Assembly (NCBI GenBank): GCA_019359235.1
Contig: JAHHHT010000010.1
Coordinates: forward strand, 124,001-188,000
Reading direction: 5' to 3'
DNA length: 64,000 bases
Source: Oscillatoria princeps RMCB-10
Lineage (GTDB): Bacteria > Cyanobacteriota > Cyanobacteriia > Cyanobacteriales > Oscillatoriaceae
This document shows, piece after piece, positions 34,389-43,530 of this stretch (position 1 is the first letter of the stretch; every line of letters starts with the position of its first letter). The notes below the pieces were generated by a model. It did no database searches and was not told the DNA's origin. It worked only from the letters and a program-made list of their open reading frames with translations. Position numbers and translations under genes: made by a program.

Positions 34389-35156
34389 ATGGCAGGACAC
34401 AGTAAATGGGCAAATATTAAGCGTCAGAAAGCGAGAGTGGATGCCGTTAAGGGCAAGGTGTTCACCAAAATCTCTCGCGAAATTATTGTGGCGGCTCGCA
34501 CCGGCGTGCCCGACCCTGACGCCAACTTTCAGCTGCGCACGGCGGTTGAAAAAGCCAAAGCAGCTGGGATTCCTAATGAGAATATTGAGCGAGCGATTGC
34601 TAAAGGTGCCGGCAAGCTGGGAGCCGGTGGCGACAGTCTGGAAGCCATCCGCTACGAGGGCTATGGCCCCGGCGGAGTGGCCATTATCGTCGAAGCCCTC
34701 ACCGACAACCGCAATCGCACCGCCGCTGATTTAAGAGCGGCTTTTAGCAAGCGAGGGGGTAACTTGGGCGAAACCGGCTGCGTCAGCTGGATGTTCGACC
34801 AAAAAGGCGTCGTCACACTCACCGGCCCCATTGATGAGGATGCTCTGTTAGAGGCGTCTTTGGAAGGGGGCGCGGAATCTTACGAGCTGACAGAGGTGGA
34901 TGAAACCGAGGGGGCTGAGGTGATCGCCGAGCCGGTTTCCCTGGAAACCCTGCAGCGAACTTTAAAGGAATTAGGCTATTCGGTGAGCGATTCCGAAGTG
35001 CGCTGGATTCCTAAAAATACGGTGGAAGTCACCGATGCGGAACACGCCCGCTCCCTGCTCAAATTAATGGACGCCCTAGAAGATTTGGATGACGTGCAAA
35101 ACGTCACAGCCAACTTCGATATGGCGGATGAGTTGATGTCGCTGAGCGTTGCTTAG
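34389..35156 (+). CDS. YebC/PmpR family protein (TACO1 type)
   Basis: 255 residues. It begins MAGHSKWANIKRQKARVDA and has the SREIIVAARTG, GIPNENIERAI and YEGYGPGGVA motifs of the family. Members act as transcriptional regulators or as translation factors that relieve ribosome stalling at proline stretches. Full length with all three domains. The TAG stop and next bases merge with a composite repeat element (see 35153-35311), which may have set the present C-terminus. Confidence 0.96.
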   Translation: MAGHSKWANIKRQKARVDAVKGKVFTKISREIIVAARTGVPDPDANFQLRTAVEKAKAAGIPNENIERAIAKGAGKLGAGGDSLEAIRYEGYGPGGVAIIVEALTDNRNRTAADLRAAFSKRGGNLGETGCVSWMFDQKGVVTLTGPIDEDALLEASLEGGAESYELTEVDETEGAEVIAEPVSLETLQRTLKELGYSVSDSEVRWIPKNTVEVTDAEHARSLLKLMDALEDLDDVQNVTANFDMADELMSLSVA

Positions 35157-35311
35157 AGCGGGTTTATAAAGTAATTGTTCCCCTCCTCTGTGGGGTCGAG
35201 AAACCGGGTTTATCCTGTGTGGGACGCGACACGGCGTTCAACATGAGATTTTAGGCACTATGGCCACAATAAACCCGGGATCTGGTTTTTTCACTTTTTC
35301 TTTATAACCCT
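35153..35311. mobile_element. Composite MITE-like element, reverse diverged copy
   Basis: Begins TTAGAGCGGGTTTATAAAG (the same end as 32153 read backwards), then TAATTGTT, one arm of the GAAACCGGGTTT family (35199-35212), a CCCGGGATCTGG arm near 35270-35286, then TCACTTTTTCTTTATAACCC, the counterpart of the other end. It is more diverged than the copy at 32011-32153. The TAG stop of yebC lies inside its first bases. Confidence 0.5.
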
Positions 35312-35359
35312 TTTTCTGAAGAGTCAGTATAATGTGAGCAGCTTTATTCCCGAACTGCT

Positions 35360-36769
35360 ATGTCATCGCCAACCCTCAGAGTTGCCCCAGAGTACATCGA
35401 ACCCATCAAATCTGCCCTCGGCAATATTGACTTTTCCCCCCAGAAAGTTCTAGCGGAAGATGTCAACCTGCCTCTGGCTACTGTCAGCGCCTTCCTCAAT
35501 GGCCAACCCGTTGATTATCTGAATTTTGTAGAAATCTCTCAGAGATTGGCGCTGGATTGGAGAAAAATAGCCGCTGATAAGGCACCGGCATCCGTGGAGC
35601 TGGCAGAGGCTTTCCCTGACTCGCCCCCAGATGAGGAAGCCTTCGATTATGTGGAGCGCCCGCCGGTGGAATCTCGCGCTCTCCAGGCGCTTTTGCAGCC
35701 CGGTTCTTTACTCCGAATTAAAGCACCCAGGCGCACCGGCAAAACCTCTCTCATGGCTAGAATTCTGCATCAGGCAAAACAGCAGGGCTGTCAAACCGTA
35801 TCGCTGAACCTCCTGCTAGCAGATGCGGCAGTTTTGAAAGACCTGGATAAATTTTTGCGCTGGTTTTGTGCTATAATCTCTCGCCAGCTGCGGCTGCCGG
35901 CAAGGCTGGCTGATTACTGGGAAGAAGATTTGGGCTGCAACTATAACTGCAAGGTTTACTTTGAAGAGTATCTGTTAAATCAAATAAACTCTCCGCTAGT
36001 CTTGTGCCTGGATGAAGTAGACCGACTTTTCCCGCACCCGGAAATTGCCGGAGACTTTTTTCCTTTGCTGCGAGCTTGGCATGAGGAAGCAAAGACTCGC
36101 AATCTCTGGAAAAAGCTGCGGTTAGTCGTGGCGCACTCCACGGAAGTTTATATACAGCTGAACATCAATCAGTCACCTTTTAATGTCGGGGAGTCGATAG
36201 AGTTGCCAGATTTTACCCCAGAACAGGTAAAAGATTTGGCGCACCGGCAGGGATTGGATTGGCACGACAGCCAGATCGAGCAACTCATGAACATGGTGGG
36301 AGGGCATCCCTATCTGGTGCGGCGAGCTATCTATCACCTGAAGCTGCGGGAAATGACGCTGGAACAGCTGTTAGAAACTGCTGCCACTGAATCGGGAATT
36401 TATAGCGAGCATTTGCGCGGACATTGGTGGAATTTGCAACAGCATCCAGAACTGGCAGAGGCGATGAAAAAGCTCGCGGAAGCGCCTGCCGGTGTGGAAT
36501 TAGAGCCGCTGCCGGCGTATCAGCTGCAAAGCCTGGGTTTGGTGCGTTGGGAAGGTAATCGGGTTCGGCTGCGCTGCGACTTATACCGGCAGTATTTTTG
36601 CGGTACAGCTAAAAAGCCGGTGCGGCAAGAAGAATTCAAAATTGAGATTGACCCAGCTAAAAGAGAGAGTGACGTTGCCGAGATTGATACAATTCTCCGA
36701 AAGTCTGAATTTATCGAGCAGCAAAAGCGCCTGAAAGAGCGGAAGATGCAAGCGCAAAAAAACGCCTAG
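35360..36769 (+). CDS. AAA_35-type (STAND-like) NTPase with N-terminal HTH
   Basis: 469 residues. Residues about 5-70 (APEYIEPIKSALGN..., LPLATVSAFLNGQPVDYLNF) form a small helix-turn-helix often found at the N-terminus of cyanobacterial NB-ARC and AAA-like conflict proteins. Residues about 95-380 are the AAA-like domain (PF14516): Walker A in APRRTGKTSL, Walker B in VLCLDEVDRLF. A winged-helix-like region follows, then a Lys/Glu-rich coil. Such NTPases are thought to work as signal-activated switches. The next gene encodes a second AAA_35 protein with WD40 repeats, 137 bases downstream on the same strand. Confidence 0.88.
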   Translation: MSSPTLRVAPEYIEPIKSALGNIDFSPQKVLAEDVNLPLATVSAFLNGQPVDYLNFVEISQRLALDWRKIAADKAPASVELAEAFPDSPPDEEAFDYVERPPVESRALQALLQPGSLLRIKAPRRTGKTSLMARILHQAKQQGCQTVSLNLLLADAAVLKDLDKFLRWFCAIISRQLRLPARLADYWEEDLGCNYNCKVYFEEYLLNQINSPLVLCLDEVDRLFPHPEIAGDFFPLLRAWHEEAKTRNLWKKLRLVVAHSTEVYIQLNINQSPFNVGESIELPDFTPEQVKDLAHRQGLDWHDSQIEQLMNMVGGHPYLVRRAIYHLKLREMTLEQLLETAATESGIYSEHLRGHWWNLQQHPELAEAMKKLAEAPAGVELEPLPAYQLQSLGLVRWEGNRVRLRCDLYRQYFCGTAKKPVRQEEFKIEIDPAKRESDVAEIDTILRKSEFIEQQKRLKERKMQAQKNA

Positions 36770-36796
36770 CGACTAAAGTCGCGGCTATACAAACAA

Positions 36797-36850
36797 AGCC
36801 CGCCTGCGCGGGCTATTATCCTCGTTCCCAGGCTCCAGCCTGGGAATGCA
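36797..36850. repeat. AGCCCGC hairpin and GTTCCCAGGCT palindrome
   Basis: AGCCCGC CTGC GCGGGCT (36797-36814) is a 7-bp hairpin related to the one at 30257. GTTCCCAGGCT CCAGCCTGGGAA (36825-36848) belongs to the GTTCCCAGCCT family. They sit between the two AAA_35 genes and could attenuate read-through. Confidence 0.8.
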
Positions 36851-36906
36851 GGCGTGAGAGGCTCTGCCTCTCGTCTTCAGTATCGACACAAACGTGAGAT
36901 TTATCC

Positions 36907-39900
36907 ATGAACACAGCACAAAATTCAATCTATCAATTTGGGGGGTGCCTGCCGGCTGACGCCGCCACCTACGTCGTGCGGCAGGCAGACTCTGACCTGT
37001 ATAATGGGTTAAAAGCCGGCGAGTTTTGCTACGTTCTGAACTCGCGACAGATGGGCAAGTCCAGCTTGCGGGTGCGCACCATGCAAAAGCTGCAAGCCGA
37101 GGGCATAAACTGTGCCGGCATCGACATCACGACAATCGGCAACCAGAACGTCACCGCCGCCGAGTGGTACAAAGGAGTGTTATACGATTTAGTCAGCAAG
37201 TTCGAGCTGTCCGGAAAAATTAATCGCAGAACTTGGTGGAGCGAGCGAGAGGGAATCCCTGTCGTCCAGCGACTGTTTCATTTTTTAGACGAAGTTCTGC
37301 TGGCGGAAGACTCGCCAGATAATTATATTATATTTGTAGATGAAATTGACAGCGTTCTCAGCTTGCATTTCGAGCTGGACGACTTTTTTGCCATGATTCG
37401 GGCGTGCTACAACCGGCGGGCGGAAAAGCCGGCCTTCAACCGCCTCACTTTTGCGCTGTTCGGTGTGTGCACTCCGCAGGATTTGATTCGAGACAAAACC
37501 ATAACTCCTTTTAATATTGGTCGGGCGATTGAGCTGACCGGCTTTGAATTTCACGAAGCCACACCCCTAGCTCAGGGATTGGAGGGGAAGGCAGACAACC
37601 CTCAGGAAGTTCTCCGAGAGATATTGGCTTGGACCGGCGGGCAACCGTTTCTCACGCAGAAGCTGTGCCAGCTCGTCCTCCAACAAGCAGGGGAGAATTC
37701 CCAATCCAAAATCCAAAATCCAAAATCCCAAATCCCTGAGTGGGTTGAGCGGCTGGTGAAATCGGGGGTAATTGAGAATTGGGAATCCCATGATGAGCCG
37801 GAGCATTTGAGGACAATTCGCGACCGCATCCTCAGGAGCGAGCAACGCGCCGGCTCTCTGTTGGGACTCTACCAGCAAATCTTGCAAAAGGGAGAAATTG
37901 CAGCGGATGGCAGTCTGGAACAGATGGAATTGCGGCTGGCGGGGCTGGCGGTAAAACAGAATGGAAAGTTAAGAGTTTATAACCGCATTTATGAGGCGGT
38001 TTTTGACCAAAATTGGGTGAACCTGCAATTAGCCAATCTGCGCCCCTACAGTGAAGCCATCACTGCTTGGCTTGCCTCCAACCGGCAGGATGAATCGCGG
38101 CTGTTGCGGGAGAAAGCATTGCAGGAGGCGTTGCAGTGGGCGGCTGATAAAAGCTTGTGCGTCGAGGATTATGCTTTCTTAACTGCCAGCCAGCGAAGGG
38201 AGTTGCAGCGGGAGTTGGAGGCGGAACAGCAAGCCAAACAAATCTTAGAAGCGGCGAAACAGAAAGCCGAGCAATTGCTTGCAAAAGCTAAGGAAGCCAC
38301 TAAACTAGAACTGGCCGGTGTCCAGGCGTTGCGAGTGTTTGAGGCTGGAGGCAGGGAAATAGAAGCATTACTAGCAGCAATGCAAGCCGGTCTTGCCTTG
38401 CAGGAATGGGTGCGAGATGGTCGCCGGCTGCAAGATTATCCCGCCACTACTCCCCTGCTAGCCTTACAGCAGATTACCCACAATATTCGAGAGCGGAATC
38501 AATTCAAGGCGCATCAGAGGGAGGTAATAAGTATCAGTTTTAGCCCCTATCAGGAGTGTGTGGTTACTGCCTCAGCTGATGGCACGGCACGGTTGTGGGA
38601 CTTATCTGGAAAGCAGATAGCCGAATTCAAAGGGCATGAGGGGGAGGTGAGGAGTGTCAGTTTTAGCCCCAGTGGCAAACTCCTCGCCACTGCCTCTAAT
38701 GACGGCACAGCAAAGCTGTGGGATTTATCTGGAAACCAGATAGCCGAATGCCGGGGGCATGAGGATTGGGTGACGAGTGTCTGTTTTTGCCCCAGTGGGG
38801 AGTATATCGCCACTGCCTCAGCTGACGGCACCGCTAGGTTTTGGGATTTATCTGGCAACCAGACAGTCCAATTCAAGGCGCATCCCGCCAGTGTGTGGAG
38901 TGTTAGTTTCAGCCCCAGTGGGGAGTATATCGCCACAGCGTCAAATGACCGCACCGCAAGGCTGTGGGATTTATTTGGGAACCAGATAGCCGAATTCAAA
39001 GGGCACCAGTACTGGGTGAGGAGTGTAAGTTTTAGCCCTATCGGCGATATCGACGAGTATATCGTCACTGCCTCAGCTGACGGCACCGCACTGCTGTGGG
39101 ATTTATCTGGGAAGCGGGTAGCGGAATACAAGGGACATCAGGGTGTGGTAACGAGTGTCAGTTTTAGCCCGAATGGAGAGTATATCGTCACTGCCTCAGC
39201 TGATGGCACCGCCCGGTTGTGGGATTTATCTGGCAGCCAGATAGCCGAATTCAAGGGACATCAAGGCATAGTAACGAGCGTCAGTTTTAGCTCCAGTGGG
39301 GAGTACATCGCTACTGCCTCAAATGAGGGCACTGTTTGGCTGTGGCATTTATTTGCGAACCAGCTACCCCAATTCCAGGGGCACAAGCGCGGGGTGACGA
39401 GTGTCAGTTTTAGCCCTAATGGAGAGTATATCGTCACTGGTTCATCTGACCGCACTGCTAGGCTGTGGGATTTATCTGGCACGCCGGTGGCAGAATTTCG
39501 GCATAGGGGCGAGGTAATCAGTGTCAGTTTTAGCCCCAGTGGGGAGTATATCGCCACGGCTTCAGCTGACCGTACCGTTCGCCTGTGGGATTTATCTGGA
39601 AATCAGATAGCCGAATTCAACGGGCATGAGGATATAGTAACGAGTGTCAGTTTTAGCCCCAGTGGTGAGTACATCGCCACTGCCTCATTTGACGGCACCG
39701 CTAGGCTTTGGGATTTATTTGGAAACCAGATAGCCGAATTTCGGCATAAGGGGTGGGTATTAAGTGTCAGTTTTAGCGAAAATGGGAAGTACCTTTCCAC
39801 CGGCTTATCTGAAGGCACCGCTAGGCTGTGGGATTTATCTGGAAATCAGATAGCCAAATTCAACGGGCATCAGGGCATGGTAACGAGTGTCAGTTGTAGC

Positions 39901-40305
39901 CCCAGTGGGAATTATATCGCCACTGCCTCAGAGGACGGCACCGCTAGGCTGTGGGATTTATTTGGCAACCAGATCGCCGAATTTCGGCACAGGGGCTGGG
40001 TGTGGAGTGTCAGTTTTAGCCCTAGTGGGGAGTTCCTCGCTACAGGGTCAGATGACCGCACCGCAGGGCTGTGGGATTTATCTGGAAACCAGCTAGCCGA
40101 ATTTCGGCATAAGGACAAGGTGAGGAGTGTCAGTTTTAGCCCCGATGGGAAATACCTGGCTACTGCTTCATCTGACCGCACGGCACGACTGTGGCGGGTG
40201 GAGGGATTGGATGAACTGCTCGCCCGGGGCTGTGAGTGGCTCAAATATTACCTTGCTGCCCATCCGGAAGCGCGAGAACTGCTGAAGATGTGCCAAAAGC
40301 AGTGA
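36907..40305 (+). CDS. AAA_35 NTPase fused to 14 WD40 repeats
   Basis: 1132 residues. The N-terminal AAA-like domain (about 15-330; PF14516) has Walker A in [11 protein letters not shown] and Walker B in [11 protein letters not shown] winged-helix region and a Lys/Glu-rich coiled coil (about 430-470) follow. From about residue 535 there are 14 WD40 units, each near 41 residues with [23 protein letters not shown]; 14 units make two seven-bladed propellers. The units are very alike at DNA level, so recent homogenisation or copy change is likely. The fifth has a three-residue insertion. A short AAA-domain stretch ([13 protein letters not shown]) is encoded by a GGATTTT heptamer repeat. Likely a sensor-switch NTPase of the conflict or signalling type; partner and ligand unknown. 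Confidence 0.93.
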   Translation: MNTAQNSIYQFGGCLPADAATYVVRQADSDLYNGLKAGEFCYVLNSRQMGKSSLRVRTMQKLQAEGINCAGIDITTIGNQNVTAAEWYKGVLYDLVSKFELSGKINRRTWWSEREGIPVVQRLFHFLDEVLLAEDSPDNYIIFVDEIDSVLSLHFELDDFFAMIRACYNRRAEKPAFNRLTFALFGVCTPQDLIRDKTITPFNIGRAIELTGFEFHEATPLAQGLEGKADNPQEVLREILAWTGGQPFLTQKLCQLVLQQAGENSQSKIQNPKSQIPEWVERLVKSGVIENWESHDEPEHLRTIRDRILRSEQRAGSLLGLYQQILQKGEIAADGSLEQMELRLAGLAVKQNGKLRVYNRIYEAVFDQNWVNLQLANLRPYSEAITAWLASNRQDESRLLREKALQEALQWAADKSLCVEDYAFLTASQRRELQRELEAEQQAKQILEAAKQKAEQLLAKAKEATKLELAGVQALRVFEAGGREIEALLAAMQAGLALQEWVRDGRRLQDYPATTPLLALQQITHNIRERNQFKAHQREVISISFSPYQECVVTASADGTARLWDLSGKQIAEFKGHEGEVRSVSFSPSGKLLATASNDGTAKLWDLSGNQIAECRGHEDWVTSVCFCPSGEYIATASADGTARFWDLSGNQTVQFKAHPASVWSVSFSPSGEYIATASNDRTARLWDLFGNQIAEFKGHQYWVRSVSFSPIGDIDEYIVTASADGTALLWDLSGKRVAEYKGHQGVVTSVSFSPNGEYIVTASADGTARLWDLSGSQIAEFKGHQGIVTSVSFSSSGEYIATASNEGTVWLWHLFANQLPQFQGHKRGVTSVSFSPNGEYIVTGSSDRTARLWDLSGTPVAEFRHRGEVISVSFSPSGEYIATASADRTVRLWDLSGNQIAEFNGHEDIVTSVSFSPSGEYIATASFDGTARLWDLFGNQIAEFRHKGWVLSVSFSENGKYLSTGLSEGTARLWDLSGNQIAKFNGHQGMVTSVSCSPSGNYIATASEDGTARLWDLFGNQIAEFRHRGWVWSVSFSPSGEFLATGSDDRTAGLWDLSGNQLAEFRHKDKVRSVSFSPDGKYLATASSDRTARLWRVEGLDELLARGCEWLKYYLAAHPEARELLKMCQKQ
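38500..40194 (+). repeat. Fourteen near-identical 123-base WD40 repeats
   Basis: Period is 123 bases (41 codons), sometimes 117-120 where the GH dipeptide is replaced by HR or HK. Segments such as GAGTGTCAGTTTTAGCCCC and GATTTATCTGGAAACCAGAT recur nearly unchanged across units, well beyond what protein conservation needs. Confidence 0.95.
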
Positions 40306-40350
40306 GGGTTCCGCGCTCGGGAAAGGGGGCGATTCGCTGCCACCGGCATC

Positions 40351-40380
40351 TTGACAAAATACCCGCTCTGGTGATATAAT
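40351..40380 (+). promoter_or_regulatory. Perfect-consensus sigma-70 promoter with no obvious gene
   Basis: TTGACA at 40351-40356 and TATAAT at 40375-40380, spacer 18. Transcription would start near 40387 and run rightwards. A hairpin (AGCCGGCA at 40430-40437 with TGCCGGCT at 40453-40460) lies within the first 75 bases. The next gene on this strand begins 580 bases further on; the first gene reached (40547-40732) is on the opposite strand. It may drive a small or antisense RNA, or a long leader for the FAD hydroxylase. Confidence 0.5.
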
Positions 40381-40546
40381 CTCACTAACTCTGGCAGAGA
40401 AAGACTTGACGCCAATCGCGCCTGTTTGCAGCCGGCACTAAACCTCAAAAACTGCCGGCTCGGACTCTTCCACTACCGTGCCAACTTGATGCCGGTATAA
40501 TACAAGTTCTGGCAAATATGACCGCAGGGCGACAACATCCAGCAAC

Positions 40547-40732
40547 TTAAGCATAAGCGAGCGCCGCTTCCACCTGCTCTTTCCTCAGCTCATACTCCGC
40601 CATCACCTCTTCCAAACTCATCCCCCCCGCCAGCAAACCAATCACAATAGACACAGGCACTCGCGTTCCGGAAATCACCGGCGCACCGTGATGGATGCTG
40701 GCATCTGTAACGATATGGGGCGCAATTTCCAT
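40547..40732 (-). CDS. DUF433 protein (antitoxin-like)
   Basis: 61 residues from the Met at 40732; a start at 40777 would give 76. DUF433 proteins are short winged-helix-like antitoxins often encoded beside a PIN-like DUF5615 toxin. Motifs: PHIVTDASIHHGAPVISGTR and the C-terminal AGGMSLEEVMAEY. The frame upstream of 40777 is low-complexity and rejected. No DUF5615 gene follows: 40306-40546 has no open frame of that kind, so this copy is an orphan. Confidence 0.85.
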   Translation of the reverse strand: MEIAPHIVTDASIHHGAPVISGTRVPVSIVIGLLAGGMSLEEVMAEYELRKEQVEAALAYA

Positions 40733-40966
40733 TGGAGTCAGCTTATAAAAGTCGCAAAAGATAGCCTTTTCATTCATTGTACAGTGCGGGACATCTGTCC
40801 GCTGCAATGGAATCCACACAGCTTGACCCGGCGTCGCAGGTGCCCGGCACCCCCTCCATCCCCGCGCCCGCCTTTCAATCCGTGTCGCCCCCCACCCCTC
40901 CCCAACGATTTGCGGCAAAATAAACAAAGGTATATTTTCTTATCCCTTTGACAAACTCCCTTAACA

Positions 40967-42226
40967 ATGCCACTCCAGGAACTCACTCGCCCATCTGAGC
41001 TCCCCCAAACACCGGCACCCGAACGGGGGTTCGACTGTGACGTTGCTATCGTCGGTGCCGGCATTGCCGGCGCAACCCTCGCCGCCGCCTTAAAAAATTC
41101 CGGCCTGAAAGTGGCGCTCATCGAGGCCCAAACCCAAGCCGCCGCCGCCTCCAAACAGCAAGTTTACGCGGTTTCCCTGCTTTCAAGCCGCATTTTTCAG
41201 GGAATCGGCGTCTGGGACAGAATCCTGCCCAAAATCGCCACTTTCACCCAAATTCGCCTCTCCGATGCCGATCATGCCGGTGTCGTGCAATTCCAACCGG
41301 CAGACTTGGGCACAGACGCCCTCGGCTATGTGGGCGAGCATCGCGCCATCCTGCCGGCATTGCAGGAGTTTATCAACGGATGCCCCAACATCACCTGGCT
41401 GTGTCCCGCCGAAGTCGTGAGCGTGGACTGCCAGCCCGATGCCGTCGAGATACAAGTCAAGCTGGATGGCGAGACGCGCAAACTGCGCAGCCGGCTGATC
41501 GTCGCCGCAGACGGAGCCCGCTCGCCCGTCCGCCAAGCCGCCGGCATCCGCACTCGCGGCTGGAAATACTGGCAATCCTGCATCACCACCCGCATTAAAC
41601 CCGAAAAACCCCACAATAACACCGCCTACGAGCGCTTCTGGCCCAGTGGCCCGTTTGCCATCCTCCCCCTGCCGGACAACCGCTGCAATATCGTCTGGAC
41701 AGCCCCTCACGAGGAAGCTAAAGCCCTATTTGAACTCGACGACGAGCAATTCCTGGCCGAACTGACGCGCCGGTATGGCACCCAGATGGGGCGTCTGGAA
41801 TTGGAAGGCAAGCGGCTGATGTTCCAAGTCCAGCTCATGCAAAGCGAGCGCTATGTCCTCCCGCGCCTCGCCCTGATTGGCGACGCGGCGCACTGCTGCC
41901 ATCCCGTGGGCGGACAGGGGCTGAATTTGGGCATCCGGGATGCGGCGGCGCTCGCCCAAGTGCTCGGAGACGCCCACCTGCTTGGGCAAGATATCGGATC
42001 TGTGCCGGTGCTTGCCGGTTACGAGCGCTGGCGGAAACTGGAAAACCTGACAATTCTGGGATTTACCGATTTCCTCGACCGGCTGTTTTCTAACAGTTGG
42101 CTGCCCCTAGTAGCCATTCGCCGGCTGGGTTTGTGGGTGCTGCGCAATATTGGGCCGGTGAAAGTTTTTGCCTTGCGGCTGATGACCGGCATGCAGGGGC
42201 GCACTCCCCAACTGGCGAAGCGCTAG
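40967..42226 (+). CDS. FAD-dependent hydroxylase, UbiH/COQ6 family
   Basis: 419 residues. The FAD-binding GxGxxG (VAIVGAGIAGATLAAAL) is at about residues 26-42, and the second FAD motif GDAAHCCHPVGGQGLN at about 305-320. This is the flavin monooxygenase family of UbiH, UbiF and COQ6, which hydroxylate quinone rings; in cyanobacteria homologues may act on plastoquinone-pathway or other aromatic substrates. No membrane segment apart from a weakly hydrophobic C-terminus. Length is normal. The substrate is not decidable by sequence. Confidence 0.9.
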   Translation: MPLQELTRPSELPQTPAPERGFDCDVAIVGAGIAGATLAAALKNSGLKVALIEAQTQAAAASKQQVYAVSLLSSRIFQGIGVWDRILPKIATFTQIRLSDADHAGVVQFQPADLGTDALGYVGEHRAILPALQEFINGCPNITWLCPAEVVSVDCQPDAVEIQVKLDGETRKLRSRLIVAADGARSPVRQAAGIRTRGWKYWQSCITTRIKPEKPHNNTAYERFWPSGPFAILPLPDNRCNIVWTAPHEEAKALFELDDEQFLAELTRRYGTQMGRLELEGKRLMFQVQLMQSERYVLPRLALIGDAAHCCHPVGGQGLNLGIRDAAALAQVLGDAHLLGQDIGSVPVLAGYERWRKLENLTILGFTDFLDRLFSNSWLPLVAIRRLGLWVLRNIGPVKVFALRLMTGMQGRTPQLAKR

Positions 42227-42235
42227 AAGCTATTA

Positions 42236-42296
42236 GATTTTGGATTTTGGATTTTGGATTTTGGATTTTGGATTTTGGATTTTGGATTTTGGATTG
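42236..42296. repeat. TTTTGGA heptamer tandem array
   Basis: Eight to nine perfect copies of GGATTTT run from 42236 to 42295. The same heptamer, in reverse (AAAATCC), is found inside the AAA-WD40 gene at 37694-37728, where it is translated. Confidence 0.95.
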
Positions 42297-42373
42297 AAAA
42301 AAACGGCTGGAACGCCTTTTCAGCCAGAGAGAAAATCCTCAGCGGTTAGGCTAATAATGCTGCTTGTTGCACA

Positions 42374-42534
42374 AAGGAGGCAGAGCCTCCAGAGTCGCGT
42401 TCCCAGGCAGTAGGGGCGGGTCCCCGTGCCCGCCCCGGAACGAGGGCATAGAGATGAATAGTGCAAATTTAATGCGCAACATCTCGCTCCCCCTCCCCGC
42501 ACGCGGGGAGGGGGTTGGGGGGTGGGGTTCTTCA
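42374..42534. repeat. Two dispersed repeats (GAGGCAG and G-rich hairpin families)
   Basis: 42374-42440 is a copy of the GAGGCAGAGCCTCC...CCCAGGCAGTAGGGGCGGG family; 42486-42534 is a CCCCTCCCC hairpin with the GGTGGGGTTCTTC tail. Confidence 0.8.
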
Positions 42535-42542
42535 CGGCACAA

Positions 42543-42657
42543 AGTTTCAATCCCGTTTCCGGGATTCAGCTGGCCAAAAATCTTCTCCTCCTACCCCCTG
42601 CTGAAATCATTGTCGCATTCATTTGGGCTTCGCTTGCACAACCGGCATGCTCCCAGG
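42543..42657. repeat. About 115-bp interspersed repeat (copy 1)
   Basis: It starts GTTTCAATCCCG, TTTC, CGGGATTC (a 7-bp hairpin) and continues through CAGCTGGCCAAAAATCTT, CTTCTCCTCC and CCTGCTGAAATCATT to CCGGCATGCTCCC. A second copy with about 85 percent identity by eye is at 59119-59230. Both end at the same point and touch unrelated sequence there. Confidence 0.8.
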
Positions 42658-42661
42658 CTGT

Positions 42662-43366
42662 TCACGGCAGAAATGCCATCACGCCGGCAGGCGATCCTGA
42701 ACCCCCCCGCAGGCGCAGGATGCCGATCGCCAAAGTGGTGCCGGTGCTGGGCAACTGATCCAAATTGGTGAGATTTTCCAGCACAATTCCGCCGCGTTCC
42801 AGCACCAGCCGGTTGGTGGCAAAGGTGGCGTCGGAACCGTCCACGCCATGCGTATCTGTCCCCACACCGGCAATCCCCCGCTCTTCGAGCAGGAATCTCG
42901 CTGTCTCACCGGCAAACCCGGGAAAATACCCCTGGTTGAGAAACGCATCAGGGTTTGGCCATTTTTCCTGCCAGCCGGTATAGAGCAGCACCACAGTGCC
43001 GGTGGGAATCTGCCCGTATTCTCGCTCCCACTGCAAAACATCAGCTGGGGTGAGGGCAAAATCGGGATTGGCACCGGCACGAGCGCGGATATCCACCACC
43101 ACTGCCGGCACCACCAGCGACTCGGCTGGGTAGGCGTCAATCCCCGCACCTCCCGCGTCAAAGCTGTTCGGCGCATTCATGTGGGTGGCGCTGTGCTCGC
43201 CCATCGAAAAGCGCCGCAGGTAATAGCCATCCCTGTCCAGCTCGGCTGCCGGCTCGAACTCCACCGGCGGGTCACCTGGCCATAAGGGGATCTGCCGGTC
43301 AACCGGATGGCTCAGGTGGATAACCCGCGAGTAGGTGATGGTTTTCTGGGGGGGGAACTCGCTCAT
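42662..43366 (-). CDS. Cyclase-family (kynurenine formamidase-like) metal hydrolase
   Basis: 234 residues. The core motif reads GEHSATHMNAPNSF (about 56-69), the equivalent of HxGTHxDxPxH, with Asn in place of the metal-binding Asp and Ser in place of the last His. This variant occurs in a recognised subgroup of the cyclase family, so it may still bind metal. The rest (LVVPAVVVDIRA, GTVVLLYTGWQEKW, GIAGVGTDTHGVDG) fits the family fold. The reaction is unknown. Its 3' end touches the interspersed repeat. Confidence 0.85.
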   Translation of the reverse strand: MSEFPPQKTITYSRVIHLSHPVDRQIPLWPGDPPVEFEPAAELDRDGYYLRRFSMGEHSATHMNAPNSFDAGGAGIDAYPAESLVVPAVVVDIRARAGANPDFALTPADVLQWEREYGQIPTGTVVLLYTGWQEKWPNPDAFLNQGYFPGFAGETARFLLEERGIAGVGTDTHGVDGSDATFATNRLVLERGGIVLENLTNLDQLPSTGTTLAIGILRLRGGSGSPAGVMAFLP

Positions 43367-43530
43367 CGAAAAACAGATTCTTTATCCGGTAATAGCTAAA
43401 TTTAGCGCTAAACCTTTTCAGGTTTTTCTATATATGGCAACCGCCCCACAACTTTGGCAACACTCTAAATTAGACATAATCCGGCTATACACTCAAGCGA
43501 AATCGGGTGCGGCAGCCGGATGTGGGAGCA

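Noticed and set aside
36907-38500. NB-ARC domain call for the WD40 protein
   Set aside because: Walker A and B context ([18 protein letters not shown]) fits the AAA_35 family better, and the NB-ARC GLPL-type motif is not seen.
38550-40244. Several antisense frames opposite the WD40 region
   Set aside because: They repeat with the WD40 period and are by-products of the near-identical coding repeats.
42543-42575. CRISPR repeat
   Set aside because: GTTTCAATCCCG followed by a short hairpin recalls CRISPR repeats, but there is no array of repeats and spacers; the unit is part of a 115-bp interspersed repeat.
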